Source of the DNA: an uncultured Mycoplasmatota bacterium
GTDB taxonomy: Bacteria > Bacillota_I > Bacilli_A > RF39 > UBA660
DNA: 36,870 nt
Reading direction: 5' to 3'
NCBI GenBank assembly: GCA_900546055.1
Contig: URBG01000013.1
Location: 1-36,870, forward strand
Part shown: in pieces, positions 1-8,163 of the stretch
Layout: each line of letters starts with the position of its first letter
How positions within the stretch are numbered: the first letter of the stretch is position 1
The notes under the pieces: model-generated
What the model was told of the DNA's origin: nothing
Seen by the model: only the letters and a program-made list of their open reading frames with translations
The model's database searches: none
Position numbers and translations under genes: made by a program

Positions 1-752
1 AGAATGGATATACACCAGGTGAGCAAGTAGCATCAGAACAATTAACATCAAACCTCGTAACATCAGGAGATGGATTATATGAAGACACATATGAACCAGG
101 AAGATATGTGTATAAAGGCGCTAATCCTAATAACTATATAACTTTCAATAATGAAGAGTGGCGAATAATATCAGTAGAAGCTGACGGTACATTAAAGATA
201 ATAAAGAATGCGAGTATAGGAAATATGGCTTTTGATACAACCAACTCGGATAATTGGACACGCCCATCTACTTTGAATACTTATTTAAATAATGATTACT
301 ATAATGCATTGAATTCAAATGCACAAAATCAAATTCAAAGTTATGACTTTAGCCTTGGTTCTGTAATGGATGGGAATGCAGATTTAGCAGGTCAAATAGC
401 GGATGAAAAAAAGATAAAATGGACAGGTAAAATTGGATTGATTAGTGCAAGTGATTATTTGAGAGCAAACACAAATATGGAACAATGTGGGAATATGTAC
501 TTGGATTACAACGATTATCATACTAATGGTATATGTAAAATGACTAATTATTTGTTTGAGTCTGATGTTTCTTATTGGACTATTTCTCCATCTGCCCGTG
601 ATACCAATATTATGATCACCGTTCATTCTAATGGCAGTTTTTGGGGACATTTACCAAATAAAATTTTTGCTGTTTACCCAGTCCTCTATCTAAAATCAGA
701 TATTACTCTATCTGGAGAGGGAACAAAGGCTAACCCTTATATAATTAAATAA
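1..752 (+). CDS. C-terminal part of a surface/prepilin-like protein (5' end outside window)
   Basis: The frame is open from base 3 to the TAA at 750-752, so the gene begins left of the window; the GTG at 108 is internal, not a start. The visible ~249 residues read NGYTPGEQVAS, then a Trp/Gly/Asn-rich domain (EEWRIISVEADGTLKII, WTGKIGLISASDYL, VYPVLYLKSDITLSGEGT) and end in NPYIIK. Such C-terminal ligand- or matrix-facing domains are common in low-GC gut Bacilli behind a prepilin-type N-terminal signal; that N-terminus is not visible here, so the prepilin assignment is inference. Two Cys (EQCGNMY, NGICKM) could form a disulfide, as expected for an exported protein. No specific function can be given. 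Confidence 0.6.
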   Translation, partial: NGYTPGEQVASEQLTSNLVTSGDGLYEDTYEPGRYVYKGANPNNYITFNNEEWRIISVEADGTLKIIKNASIGNMAFDTTNSDNWTRPSTLNTYLNNDYYNALNSNAQNQIQSYDFSLGSVMDGNADLAGQIADEKKIKWTGKIGLISASDYLRANTNMEQCGNMYLDYNDYHTNGICKMTNYLFESDVSYWTISPSARDTNIMITVHSNGSFWGHLPNKIFAVYPVLYLKSDITLSGEGTKANPYIIK

Positions 753-784
753 AAAGTGTTGAAAATTAAAATTTCACACTTTTT
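751..784. terminator. Bidirectional terminator between convergent genes
   Basis: Perfect 9-bp arms AAAAAGTGT (751-759) and ACACTTTTT (776-784) with a 16-nt loop. It follows the stop of the left gene and overlaps the last codons of the convergent U32 gene, and is T-rich in both directions. Confidence 0.75.
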
Positions 785-2961
785 ATTTGATTTATAATAT
801 TTAGTATTTGTTCTTTACTTTCATCAAAGAACTCTAAACGAAAATTTGTAATACCAAGTTCTTTTAGAGTATTTATATTTTTTAATAGATTAATTTTTTC
901 ATGATGCATAATATGGGTTTGACAATTCTTGGTAATGATAGGAAACAATTTGTTTTGATTATTTTTAAGATAGTATTTATCATTTTTACAGTTATGGCAT
1001 CCGTCATTAGTTTTAGTGATGCAATGATTCATAACCATTAGTTCAATAGTCCCATAAACTATAACTTCGAGATTATTACTATAGGTAGCAATATTTTTAA
1101 TATCTGTTAAACTCATCTCTGGTGAGAGGGTTATAGTTTTGATGTTTTGATTATTTAAAAATTTTGAACTGTAACTATTTATTATATTTAAAGTGTAATC
1201 GGCTTGACAATTATTATTTTTTGAATATTTATAAACATCACCTAGATTAGTGAGTAGTAAATTTTCATTATTAAAGTCTTGAAGATTCGTACTTGTGCGG
1301 TTAGTTTTATAGTAAATATTTTCATTTTTATACTTTGAGTATAGTTGATAATTATCAGTATAGATGGTATCGACTTTATTTAAAATGGTAGTTAATTGTT
1401 CTTCATTTGTTATATAAGCGTTAATATTTATTTTTTGATTACATTTTATTTGTTCTTTTGTTATGTTAATTTCTGGTAATTGGCGATTAATTTTTATTTT
1501 TTTGTTGATAAGTTTTTCTGTTAGGGTTCTTCTAAGGTCATTTAATTCTTTTATTGAAATAAAAATATTGGAATCCATGGTTATAGATATTTTATTAGCT
1601 GTAAAGGGAGTATTACCAAGTTTAGAGATTTGTTTTTTTATTTGATCTTCGGGAATAGGACTAGTAATAGATTTTTCAACAATATTTCCTTGAATAAAGA
1701 CAGTATTTTTTTGATCTTTAAAAGTTATAGATAATGGTTTGCCAATTAAAGCTTGGATATCAATATCAATTAGAAGTTTTTTTAATTCATATTTTTTCAA
1801 ATTCTCTTGAAGATTATGGTCAATAGTTTTTAGAACAGTATCATTTGATTTTAAATTAATTTTATTGTCTAAATAAACGATATCATTATTATTTGCTCTA
1901 TTAATTAAAAGGCCTTTTTCGTTATAAAGTTTATTGATTATCATGCCTTTATTACTTTCTTTGAAACGAATTCCATCGTTTTGATTTAAGTCATCAGTTA
2001 GTTTGATTTTTATTTGTTTATTAGTACTAATAACATTTCCAATTTTAATTCCTTGATGATTTGGACTTTCTTGGTTCATAAGTTCATGTTCTTTACTTTT
2101 AAATAGATGGCCATTTGTAAACTCGCGATTAAATAGTTTTTTAAGATTTTTATCGTAATCTTTATCTAAGGTAATATCATCAATTAAATTGCGATACATT
2201 TTAGTAACAAATCCAACATATTCGGGGCTTTTCATGCGGCCTTCAATTTTAAGGCTTTGAATGTTACTTTTTAATATTTCTTTAATATGTTTAGTTGTAT
2301 TTAATTCTTTAGTACTTAAAAGAAAATTACCATTAGTTTTTACTATTTTATTATTTTTAATTAGAGTATAAGGTAGACGGCATGGACCAGCACATTCACC
2401 ACGGTTACCGCTTCTACCACCGTTTAAACTGCTGAATAAGCAGCACCCGCTATAACAAATACAAAGCGCGCCATGAATGAAAACTTCTTTTTCAATATTG
2501 GTTTTTAATCCGTTTATTTGTTCTAGTGATAGTTCTCTAGCTAAAACGACTCTAGATACGCCTAATTCGTTATATAATTTTAAGGTATCGTCATTACAAT
2601 TATTGCCCTGTGTAGAGGCGTGGATTTCTAAATTGGGGACAATTTTTCTAGCTAAAGACATCATCCCAATATCTTGCATGATAACAGCATCGACACCATT
2701 TAAATATAGAAATTTTAAATAACTGATAAAATCCTCAACTTCATTTTCATAAATTAAGGTATTTGTTGTTACATAAATTTTAACATCATATAGGTGGGCA
2801 TAGTTAATTGCTTCAATTAATGATTTATTATCAAAATTATCTGCAAATTTTCGAGCTCCGAAGTTTTTTCCAGATATGTATATAGCATCAGCACCATTAT
2901 GAATGGCAGCTTTTAAAGCGTCCATGTTTCCGGCAGGAGATAATAATTCAGGTTTTTGCAT
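766..2961 (-). CDS. Peptidase U32 family protein with C-terminal DUF3656-like region (RlhA-like)
   Basis: 731 aa. It opens with ELLSPAGNMDALKAAIHNGA, typical of the U32 family, and carries the U32 signature near residues 159-178 (EVFIHGALCICYSGCC). Cys167, 169, 173, 174, 190 and 194 form the conserved cluster. Family knowledge: U32 proteins with the extra C-terminal half (DUF3656) include E. coli RlhA (YdcP), which hydroxylates 23S rRNA C2501; shorter relatives act on tRNA U34 (TrhP) or are called collagenases. Length and architecture fit the RlhA group better than TrhP, but the substrate is not proven here. ATG start, ribosome site GGTGAA. It stands alone, converging on the surface-protein gene at the left edge. 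The second half is Asn/Lys-rich and weakly conserved. Confidence 0.85.
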   Translation of the reverse strand: MQKPELLSPAGNMDALKAAIHNGADAIYISGKNFGARKFADNFDNKSLIEAINYAHLYDVKIYVTTNTLIYENEVEDFISYLKFLYLNGVDAVIMQDIGMMSLARKIVPNLEIHASTQGNNCNDDTLKLYNELGVSRVVLARELSLEQINGLKTNIEKEVFIHGALCICYSGCCLFSSLNGGRSGNRGECAGPCRLPYTLIKNNKIVKTNGNFLLSTKELNTTKHIKEILKSNIQSLKIEGRMKSPEYVGFVTKMYRNLIDDITLDKDYDKNLKKLFNREFTNGHLFKSKEHELMNQESPNHQGIKIGNVISTNKQIKIKLTDDLNQNDGIRFKESNKGMIINKLYNEKGLLINRANNNDIVYLDNKINLKSNDTVLKTIDHNLQENLKKYELKKLLIDIDIQALIGKPLSITFKDQKNTVFIQGNIVEKSITSPIPEDQIKKQISKLGNTPFTANKISITMDSNIFISIKELNDLRRTLTEKLINKKIKINRQLPEINITKEQIKCNQKININAYITNEEQLTTILNKVDTIYTDNYQLYSKYKNENIYYKTNRTSTNLQDFNNENLLLTNLGDVYKYSKNNNCQADYTLNIINSYSSKFLNNQNIKTITLSPEMSLTDIKNIATYSNNLEVIVYGTIELMVMNHCITKTNDGCHNCKNDKYYLKNNQNKLFPIITKNCQTHIMHHEKINLLKNINTLKELGITNFRLEFFDESKEQILNIINQIKSVKF

Positions 2962-2978
2962 TTTTCTTCACCACTCAT

Positions 2979-3007
2979 ATTATAACGGAAAAAGCTTAAT
3001 AAATAAA
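2979..3007 (-). promoter_or_regulatory. Probable promoter of the U32 gene
   Basis: On the minus strand, -10 TATAAT (plus 2979-2984) with a weak TTTATT -35 (3002-3007), 17-nt spacer, about 20 nt upstream of the start codon. Confidence 0.5.
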
Positions 3008-3068
3008 GCGTAATTTAGTCTTTATATTTTAAGAGGGGTGTGTTATTATATAAAAGGAGTGTGGTATA

Positions 3069-3389
3069 GTGACTTTAAAGAAGTTTACAATGATTGATGA
3101 GCCTTTTATATGTGAGGTGTGCGGAGAAAAGGTATCTCCTTTGGGTTATACTGCAAGAGATCATTGCCCTAAATGTTTATGTTCAAAGCATGTGGATATT
3201 AATCCAGGGGATAGGCAGGCTAATTGTGATGGTGTTTTAACACCGATTGCTATTGAAAACTTTAAAAAAACTTATAAAATAGTTTATAAATGTGAGAAGT
3301 GTGGTATGATTAAACGAAATGTTATGGCTAGTGATGATAATATGGATTTAATAATTAAAGTTATGAGTAATCCGATTAAACTTAATTAG
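3069..3389 (+). CDS. RNHCP domain protein
   Basis: 106 aa. Two zinc-ribbon-like Cys pairs are visible: FICEVCGEKV near residues 14-20 and YKCEKCGMIKRN near 74-83. Between them lies the family's central segment ARDHCPKCLCSKHVDINPGDRQANC, the RNHCP signature region (RDHCPKC). Family knowledge: RNHCP proteins are small cytosolic zinc-binding proteins of unknown role, and members are usually 90-140 aa. GTG start chosen because AAAGGAG (3054-3060) lies 8 nt upstream; the ATG at 3090 has no ribosome site. Divergent from the U32 gene; single-gene unit ended by the hairpin at 3407. Confidence 0.85.
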   Translation: MTLKKFTMIDEPFICEVCGEKVSPLGYTARDHCPKCLCSKHVDINPGDRQANCDGVLTPIAIENFKKTYKIVYKCEKCGMIKRNVMASDDNMDLIIKVMSNPIKLN

Positions 3390-3406
3390 AGCATATTTGA
3401 AAATAA

Positions 3407-3434
3407 AAAACAGCAATTTTGAAGTTGCTGTTTT
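3407..3434. terminator. Bidirectional terminator
   Basis: Perfect arms AAAACAGCAA (3407-3416) and TTGCTGTTTT (3425-3434), 8-nt loop, between the convergent RNHCP gene and the surface-protein gene. Confidence 0.85.
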
Positions 3435-3445
3435 AATAAACTTTA

Positions 3446-5128
3446 TTATAATAATTTTTTAAGGCTTATAGTTATTCCGGCTAAACTAGTTAGCAAGATA
3501 CAGATGATTTGATATAAATTATCGTTGGTTTTTGGATTTTCAATATTAGTAACTTCTTTTTCAGTTAAAATATTGGTTGTGGTAAAATATGTTGAACAAT
3601 GATCAATATCAAATGTGATTATGCCGTTTTGGACAACTATTTTATCGTTGATTAATTCTATATTATTGGTTTGTTCATTGTAATAGTATAAATATAATAT
3701 AGTTCCATCTTGATAGATATCACCAACATAAATATTTAAAGTTGCTATTCCAGGTAAAGCGCCATGATGTTTAAAGTTTAGGTATAAAGCATTTGATACT
3801 TTTTGCATATTTTCTAGTAGTTTATTTAGTTCAGTATTAGCAGTTATACTTTTGTTTAAATCTAAGCTTAGATTACTGGTATTGCTAATATTATTGCCTT
3901 GGAAACTCCATGAGTATAAAAGATTACCATTATTATCTTGTTTAGTAAATGTTAAAGTTTTATCGGTATTTTTTAAATTGTTAAATATATTTTCAGATAC
4001 TTTGTTGTTGTCGTTATTAAAATTTACATCAATATTATTTTGGTTTTGGTCATTAATGGCATTGTTGATATCTTGTTCAATATTGGAATTTATATTATCT
4101 GTATTAGGAACAGAAACAGTAACTTTAATTTTTTTAGTGATACCATCAATGGTAACATTAATGTAAGTTGTTCCCACTCCTTTAGCTGTGATAACTCCAT
4201 TTTGGGAAACAGTTACAATGTTTTCATCTTCACTAAGATAATTTGCTTCAGTTGAAGTAGCATTAGTTGGATTAATAGTTATTTCAATATTAGCAGTACT
4301 CCCTTTTTTAAGGTTAAAAATATCTTGGTTAAATGTAAAGTCAGTTACAGGAATGTGACGTTTGAAAATTTCACCAGTTTTTGTGCCATTTTCTTTATCT
4401 AATACAGATAGTGTATTATCATTTTCTATTAGTAAATAGTGATTTGCATTATAAGATGAAAGAGTAATCTCTTCTTTTACTAGATTCAAATTTTCATCAT
4501 AATAGATACCTAAACTATAAGAATTATTAGAAGCTTTTTCATCTTTGTAAATAATTGTTCCATCGTTTTTAATGACAATTGTTTCATTTTTGTCATTTAC
4601 AAATTTTCCAGCAAAACGCGTATAGTCGGTTGTTCCCTTGTATTCATCGGTATATAACTTAAAGAGTCTTTCGGTACCATTTGAACGTTTGAAAACAAAT
4701 GATATTCCATCATAGTATCCATCGTTATTGGTAGTTAATTTACTAGCGGGAATTTTGAAGCTAGCTGTGTAAACTCCGTTAGCATCTTTTGTTAAAATAG
4801 GTGTGAAGTCATATTCTGAAACTACAGTGTTTGTTTGAACAGATACTGTAAATTTTGCGATATCAGGTGAAACGTTTCCATTTTTACCTAAAGTGACTTC
4901 GAAGTTAATAAAATCGTTATGAGATTCTGGGATACTCATTTTTTCTTTATAGTAGCCACCGACTTGTGTAGCTCCATAGTCATATCCTTCGGGAGTAAAA
5001 GTAGTGTAATTTGTTTTATCATCGAAGCTAGCTTTAACTTCTAAAGGAACCATTCCTTCAGCGTTAACACTTCCAATTCCTAAACATACAGCGATAGTTG
5101 CAACAAGTGCATATAATAAGTTTTTCAT
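3446..5128 (-). CDS. Exported Ig-like (Big_2) surface protein with sortase-type sorting signal
   Basis: 560 aa. N-terminal signal peptide (MKNLLYALVATIAVCLGIG, cleavage after SVNA). Residues ~25-170 form a beta-rich adhesin-like module of unknown class. Residues ~265-340 are a bacterial Ig-like group 2 domain (Big_2: TNATSTEA..., VTVSQNGVITAKGVGTTYI). An Asn-rich linker follows, then another beta-rich module. The C-terminus has NPKTNDN, a hydrophobic segment (LYQIICILLTSLAGITI) and a basic tail (SLKKLL): the tripartite layout of a cell-wall sorting signal. NPKTN resembles the sortase B-type NP(Q/K)TN motif more than LPxTG. No sortase gene is in the window. ATG start with AAGGAGGG 5-8 nt upstream, directly behind a perfect 12-bp inverted repeat. 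Confidence 0.8.
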   Translation of the reverse strand: MKNLLYALVATIAVCLGIGSVNAEGMVPLEVKASFDDKTNYTTFTPEGYDYGATQVGGYYKEKMSIPESHNDFINFEVTLGKNGNVSPDIAKFTVSVQTNTVVSEYDFTPILTKDANGVYTASFKIPASKLTTNNDGYYDGISFVFKRSNGTERLFKLYTDEYKGTTDYTRFAGKFVNDKNETIVIKNDGTIIYKDEKASNNSYSLGIYYDENLNLVKEEITLSSYNANHYLLIENDNTLSVLDKENGTKTGEIFKRHIPVTDFTFNQDIFNLKKGSTANIEITINPTNATSTEANYLSEDENIVTVSQNGVITAKGVGTTYINVTIDGITKKIKVTVSVPNTDNINSNIEQDINNAINDQNQNNIDVNFNNDNNKVSENIFNNLKNTDKTLTFTKQDNNGNLLYSWSFQGNNISNTSNLSLDLNKSITANTELNKLLENMQKVSNALYLNFKHHGALPGIATLNIYVGDIYQDGTILYLYYYNEQTNNIELINDKIVVQNGIITFDIDHCSTYFTTTNILTEKEVTNIENPKTNDNLYQIICILLTSLAGITISLKKLL

Positions 5129-5140
5129 AAAACCCTCCTT

Positions 5141-5172
5141 TTTGCCATTATTTTAACACTAATAATGGCAAA
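5141..5172. repeat. Perfect 12-bp inverted repeat just upstream of the ribosome site
   Basis: TTTGCCATTATT (5141-5152), 8-nt spacer, AATAATGGCAAA (5161-5172). In the minus-strand mRNA the hairpin ends at the base before AAGGAGGG of the surface-protein gene. No T-run follows on either side, so it does not look like a terminator. It may be an operator or an mRNA hairpin affecting stability or translation. Confidence 0.8.
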
Positions 5173-5288
5173 TTACAATTAAAAACTTAAAGAAAGTACT
5201 TAAAGGTAAAAATTGTAAAAAAATATATATGAAATTAAAACTTTAAAATTATATTGAGAAAAAGTCAACCAATTATATTTGCACAGTA

Positions 5289-5316
5289 TTTACATAAAAT
5301 TAAATAGTGATATAAT
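5289..5316 (+). promoter_or_regulatory. Promoter of the membrane-anchored hypothetical gene
   Basis: -35 TTTACA (5289-5294), 16-nt spacer, extended -10 TGATATAAT (5308-5316). The predicted start near 5322 leaves a leader of only ~12 nt that contains AGGAGG. Confidence 0.75.
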
Positions 5317-5334
5317 ATTGTTAGGAGGAATACT

Positions 5335-6039
5335 ATGGATAAGAAAAAAACAAAAAAGAAAATAATTATTGCAGTGGCAGTTGTTGTTTTAGTAATAGCT
5401 GCAGCTATAGGATATATGATTGTTAAGGATTTGAAACAGGAAGATATTTTGCGCGATGAAATTGCAGAATTATCTAAAAAGGATATCATGACAGCTCGTT
5501 ATAATACGCCAATAAAAACAAATGGTGATTATGCGGTGGTTGAAAAAACGATTAAAGAATACTTGGATGATTATAGTACTACTTTAAAAAGTGTATTGGA
5601 TATTATGGAAGATAAGCAGTTAGCAAATTTATTATCAGCTGATAATTATAAAAGCGACGGACCAGATTTTGTAAAGTCAAAGGAGTATTTAACGAAGACT
5701 AAAAATTCTTTTAATGAAAAGTTAACAAAATTAACTAAAATGACTAGTGAAAAAGAAATTATGAAGAAGATCAAAAGCCAAAAATTAAACAGTTATTATA
5801 TTGATTTATATGAAGAATTAATGCTTCGTGGAGTAGCTGAATCTGATTTCAAAGAATCACAAGATGAATTAAAAACAGCTAGTGAGAAAATTAATAATTT
5901 ATTAGATACACAAAGTAAAATTATTGATTTATTAATTAGCTCTAAGGGAACATGGTCAGTCGAAGGTGATAAGGTAGTATTCCAAAATACTGATACATTG
6001 AATAAATATAATGAACTAATTGGTCAATTATCAAAATAA
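5335..6039 (+). CDS. Membrane-anchored hypothetical protein
   Basis: 234 aa. A Lys-rich N-terminus (MDKKKTKKKI) precedes one hydrophobic segment at about residues 10-29 (IIIAVAVVVLVIAAAIGYMI). The rest is hydrophilic, Lys/Asp/Glu-rich and predominantly helical, probably coiled-coil, and outside the membrane by the positive-inside rule. I recognise no named domain. The small membrane protein at 21624 has the same build (Lys-rich start, single TM, acidic/Lys ectodomain) but no clear sequence identity. ATG start with AGGAGG (5323-5328) 6 nt upstream. Own promoter and terminator; single-gene unit. Confidence 0.8.
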   Translation: MDKKKTKKKIIIAVAVVVLVIAAAIGYMIVKDLKQEDILRDEIAELSKKDIMTARYNTPIKTNGDYAVVEKTIKEYLDDYSTTLKSVLDIMEDKQLANLLSADNYKSDGPDFVKSKEYLTKTKNSFNEKLTKLTKMTSEKEIMKKIKSQKLNSYYIDLYEELMLRGVAESDFKESQDELKTASEKINNLLDTQSKIIDLLISSKGTWSVEGDKVVFQNTDTLNKYNELIGQLSK

Positions 6040-6060
6040 AACATCAATCGATGTTTTTTT
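6038..6060. terminator. Terminator between convergent genes
   Basis: Arms AAAACATC (6038-6045) and GATGTTTT (6050-6057), 4-nt loop AATC, T-run to 6060. Overlaps the stop codons of both flanking genes. Confidence 0.7.
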
Positions 6061-6829
6061 CTTGCATTATTTTTTCTAAAGCAATAGCAACGCCATCATC
6101 ATTATTGCTATAAGTTATGTATTTAGCATGGGTTTTAACGATGTTATTAGCATTAGCCATAGCGTAACTATCATTAGCGCTATTGATCATTGAAAGGTCG
6201 TTATAATCGTTACCAATAGCAATTGTATTTTTTATAGGAATGTTTAATTTATCAGCTAAGATTTTAAGCATATTTCCTTTAGAAGCTCCTTGATTAACGA
6301 TACTGAACCAAGGAGTTTGATTATAGGTTGATTCTCTGATGATTTTTATGTTTGACATTTTCTTAATATAGCTTTTAAGCTTTTTTAATTTATTATTTTG
6401 ACTTATAAACATAACTTGTTTAATATTTTGGTTAATTATAGTTTTAAAATCATTAATTATTGTTTGATAATTATTTTCTTTGGGATAGTTTATATATTCA
6501 TAATTGCCTTTGGCAATTTTAATTTTAATTTTTAGTTTCGATGCGTAATTACAAATTTGTAAAAGTTCTTTGATTGGAAGATAACTTCCATAAACAATTA
6601 GATTATTGAAGGTGTTATAAATTTCAGCGCCGTTAGAAGTAATAATATAATTACTGCTGTGAATTTGATTTTTAACTTTTATAACGCTGTATCTTGCTCG
6701 TCCAGAGGCTAGAACTACTATATGGCCTTGATTAGTAATTTTTTCTATAGCTTTAATAGTTTTGGGGCTAACGACATTTTTATCGTTTTCCAAAGTTCCG
6801 TCAATATCAATCAAAATTAAATATTTCAA
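6044..6829 (-). CDS. Cof-type HAD-IIB family phosphatase
   Basis: 261 aa, the usual Cof/YidA length. HAD motif I DIDGT has the nucleophile Asp8 and acid/base Asp10; motif II is in VVLASGRARYS; motif III Lys in ASKGNMLKIL; motif IV GNDYNDLSMI binds Mg2+. The order of the C2 cap and the KGxAL-like element places it in HAD-IIB. Family members are cytosolic and dephosphorylate sugar phosphates, FMN, PLP or HMP-PP; the substrate cannot be read from sequence. Start is a TTG preceded by GGAAGGAT; no in-frame ATG lies nearby. Convergent with the 5335 gene. Confidence 0.85.
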   Translation of the reverse strand: MKYLILIDIDGTLENDKNVVSPKTIKAIEKITNQGHIVVLASGRARYSVIKVKNQIHSSNYIITSNGAEIYNTFNNLIVYGSYLPIKELLQICNYASKLKIKIKIAKGNYEYINYPKENNYQTIINDFKTIINQNIKQVMFISQNNKLKKLKSYIKKMSNIKIIRESTYNQTPWFSIVNQGASKGNMLKILADKLNIPIKNTIAIGNDYNDLSMINSANDSYAMANANNIVKTHAKYITYSNNDDGVAIALEKIMQEKNID

Positions 6830-6884
6830 ACTATCCTTCCTCTCATTTTTATATTATATGTTTTTTCTGCTTAGACGTTTGTGT

Positions 6885-6914
6885 TTAGTTAAATATAAGG
6901 TTTCGTGTTATAAT
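6885..6914 (+). promoter_or_regulatory. Probable promoter of the M16 gene pair
   Basis: -10 TATAAT at 6909-6914, weak TTAGTT -35 at 6885-6890, 18-nt spacer, 23 nt before the GTG start. Confidence 0.5.
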
Positions 6915-6936
6915 AAAGATAAGGATGTGATTGTAA

Positions 6937-8163
6937 GTGAAAAAAGTTCATATTATTAAAACGAGCAGATTTAGACAAACCGTAATTAGGCTTTATTTTC
7001 CGTTTGAAGATAGAGGCGAGGAATCTTTGATTAGAATGATCCTTAGCAAGCTAATGTCAAGGTATTCGGCTAAATATCCAACAGTGGAAAGTTTAAATAA
7101 AGCTTTAATTGAAAATTATATTTATGATATTAAATATGGATATTTTTTCAAAGGTCATCAGGCTTTTATGCGAGTTACAATGTTTGTACCTGAAGAAAAA
7201 TATTTGGGGGAAGAAGTATTTGAAAATGCTTGTAAGTTTTTATTTGATGTTGTTTATAATCCAAAATTAAAAGATGGATTATTTGATGCGGAAGATTTTG
7301 AAAGAGAAAAGAGACTTAAAAAAATTGGCTTCGAAGATGATATTAAAAATATAGATGGATATTCTAGTATGCGTGTTTATGAAGAACTTGATCCTGATTT
7401 TTTAGGATATTCACCTTTAAGTCATCCAGAAGTTTTTGATATTACAACTTTAGAAGCGGTAAGTGATTTTTATATAAAACACATCGAAACAAAATCACCA
7501 TATGTTTTTGTTTTAGGTAATATTGATGAAGATAAGGTTAACAAAGTTATAGGAGATTGTTTAGATAAAAATAAACCTTATGAAAAATTTAATCATTCTT
7601 TAACGCATCCTTTGAAGATTAATAAAAAGGTCAAGGAAATAAATGAAAAAGGGCCTTTCAATCAATCGATGCTTAAAATGGTATATAAAATTGATAATAT
7701 GCGAAGAGAAGATGAAGATTTGTTAGGATTGTTAGTTGATTTACTTAGTTTAGGGACCACTGGTATTTTATTTAAAAAGGTGCGAGAGGAAAGAGGCTTA
7801 GTTTATTCAGTAAATTCTTCATATTCAATGGATAGTGGAATTTTAATTATTTCTGCTAAAATTAGTCGCCATAACAAGGAAGCGGCAATTTTGGCAATTA
7901 AAGATTCTATAGATAGTATTAATGGCGATTTGCTTGAAGATAGTTTAATAAAGGTTAAAAAATCAATGGCGCTTGATTTAGAGTATGACAAAGATTCTAA
8001 AATGGCAATTATTAATGATGAAACAGATGTTTATTTTGGTTTAGGTACTTCATTTGCTGAAGATTATAAAAGGTGCTTGGCAATTATGCCTTTGGATATA
8101 GTTAATTTTGTTAAAAGATTGAATTTGGATCTGATTTATTTTTTAGAAGGTGAAAAAGAATGA
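6937..8163 (+). CDS. yfmF: M16 peptidase-like protein, catalytically inactive partner (YfmF-like)
   Basis: 408 aa, two M16-type halves. The zinc motif HxxEH is absent from the N-terminal half, while the C-terminal half keeps the substrate-binding R-Y element (EERGLVYSVNSSYSM). This is the usual picture for the inactive member of a bacterial M16 pair. In Bacillus, yfmF/yfmH are reported to be associated with the 5-aminopentanol modification of elongation factor P; that link is family knowledge and no efp gene is in the window. GTG start chosen because AAGGATG (6921-6927) precedes it. The stop TGA overlaps the next ATG (ATGA), so the two are translationally coupled and probably form a heterodimer. 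Confidence 0.8.
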   Translation: MKKVHIIKTSRFRQTVIRLYFPFEDRGEESLIRMILSKLMSRYSAKYPTVESLNKALIENYIYDIKYGYFFKGHQAFMRVTMFVPEEKYLGEEVFENACKFLFDVVYNPKLKDGLFDAEDFEREKRLKKIGFEDDIKNIDGYSSMRVYEELDPDFLGYSPLSHPEVFDITTLEAVSDFYIKHIETKSPYVFVLGNIDEDKVNKVIGDCLDKNKPYEKFNHSLTHPLKINKKVKEINEKGPFNQSMLKMVYKIDNMRREDEDLLGLLVDLLSLGTTGILFKKVREERGLVYSVNSSYSMDSGILIISAKISRHNKEAAILAIKDSIDSINGDLLEDSLIKVKKSMALDLEYDKDSKMAIINDETDVYFGLGTSFAEDYKRCLAIMPLDIVNFVKRLNLDLIYFLEGEKE

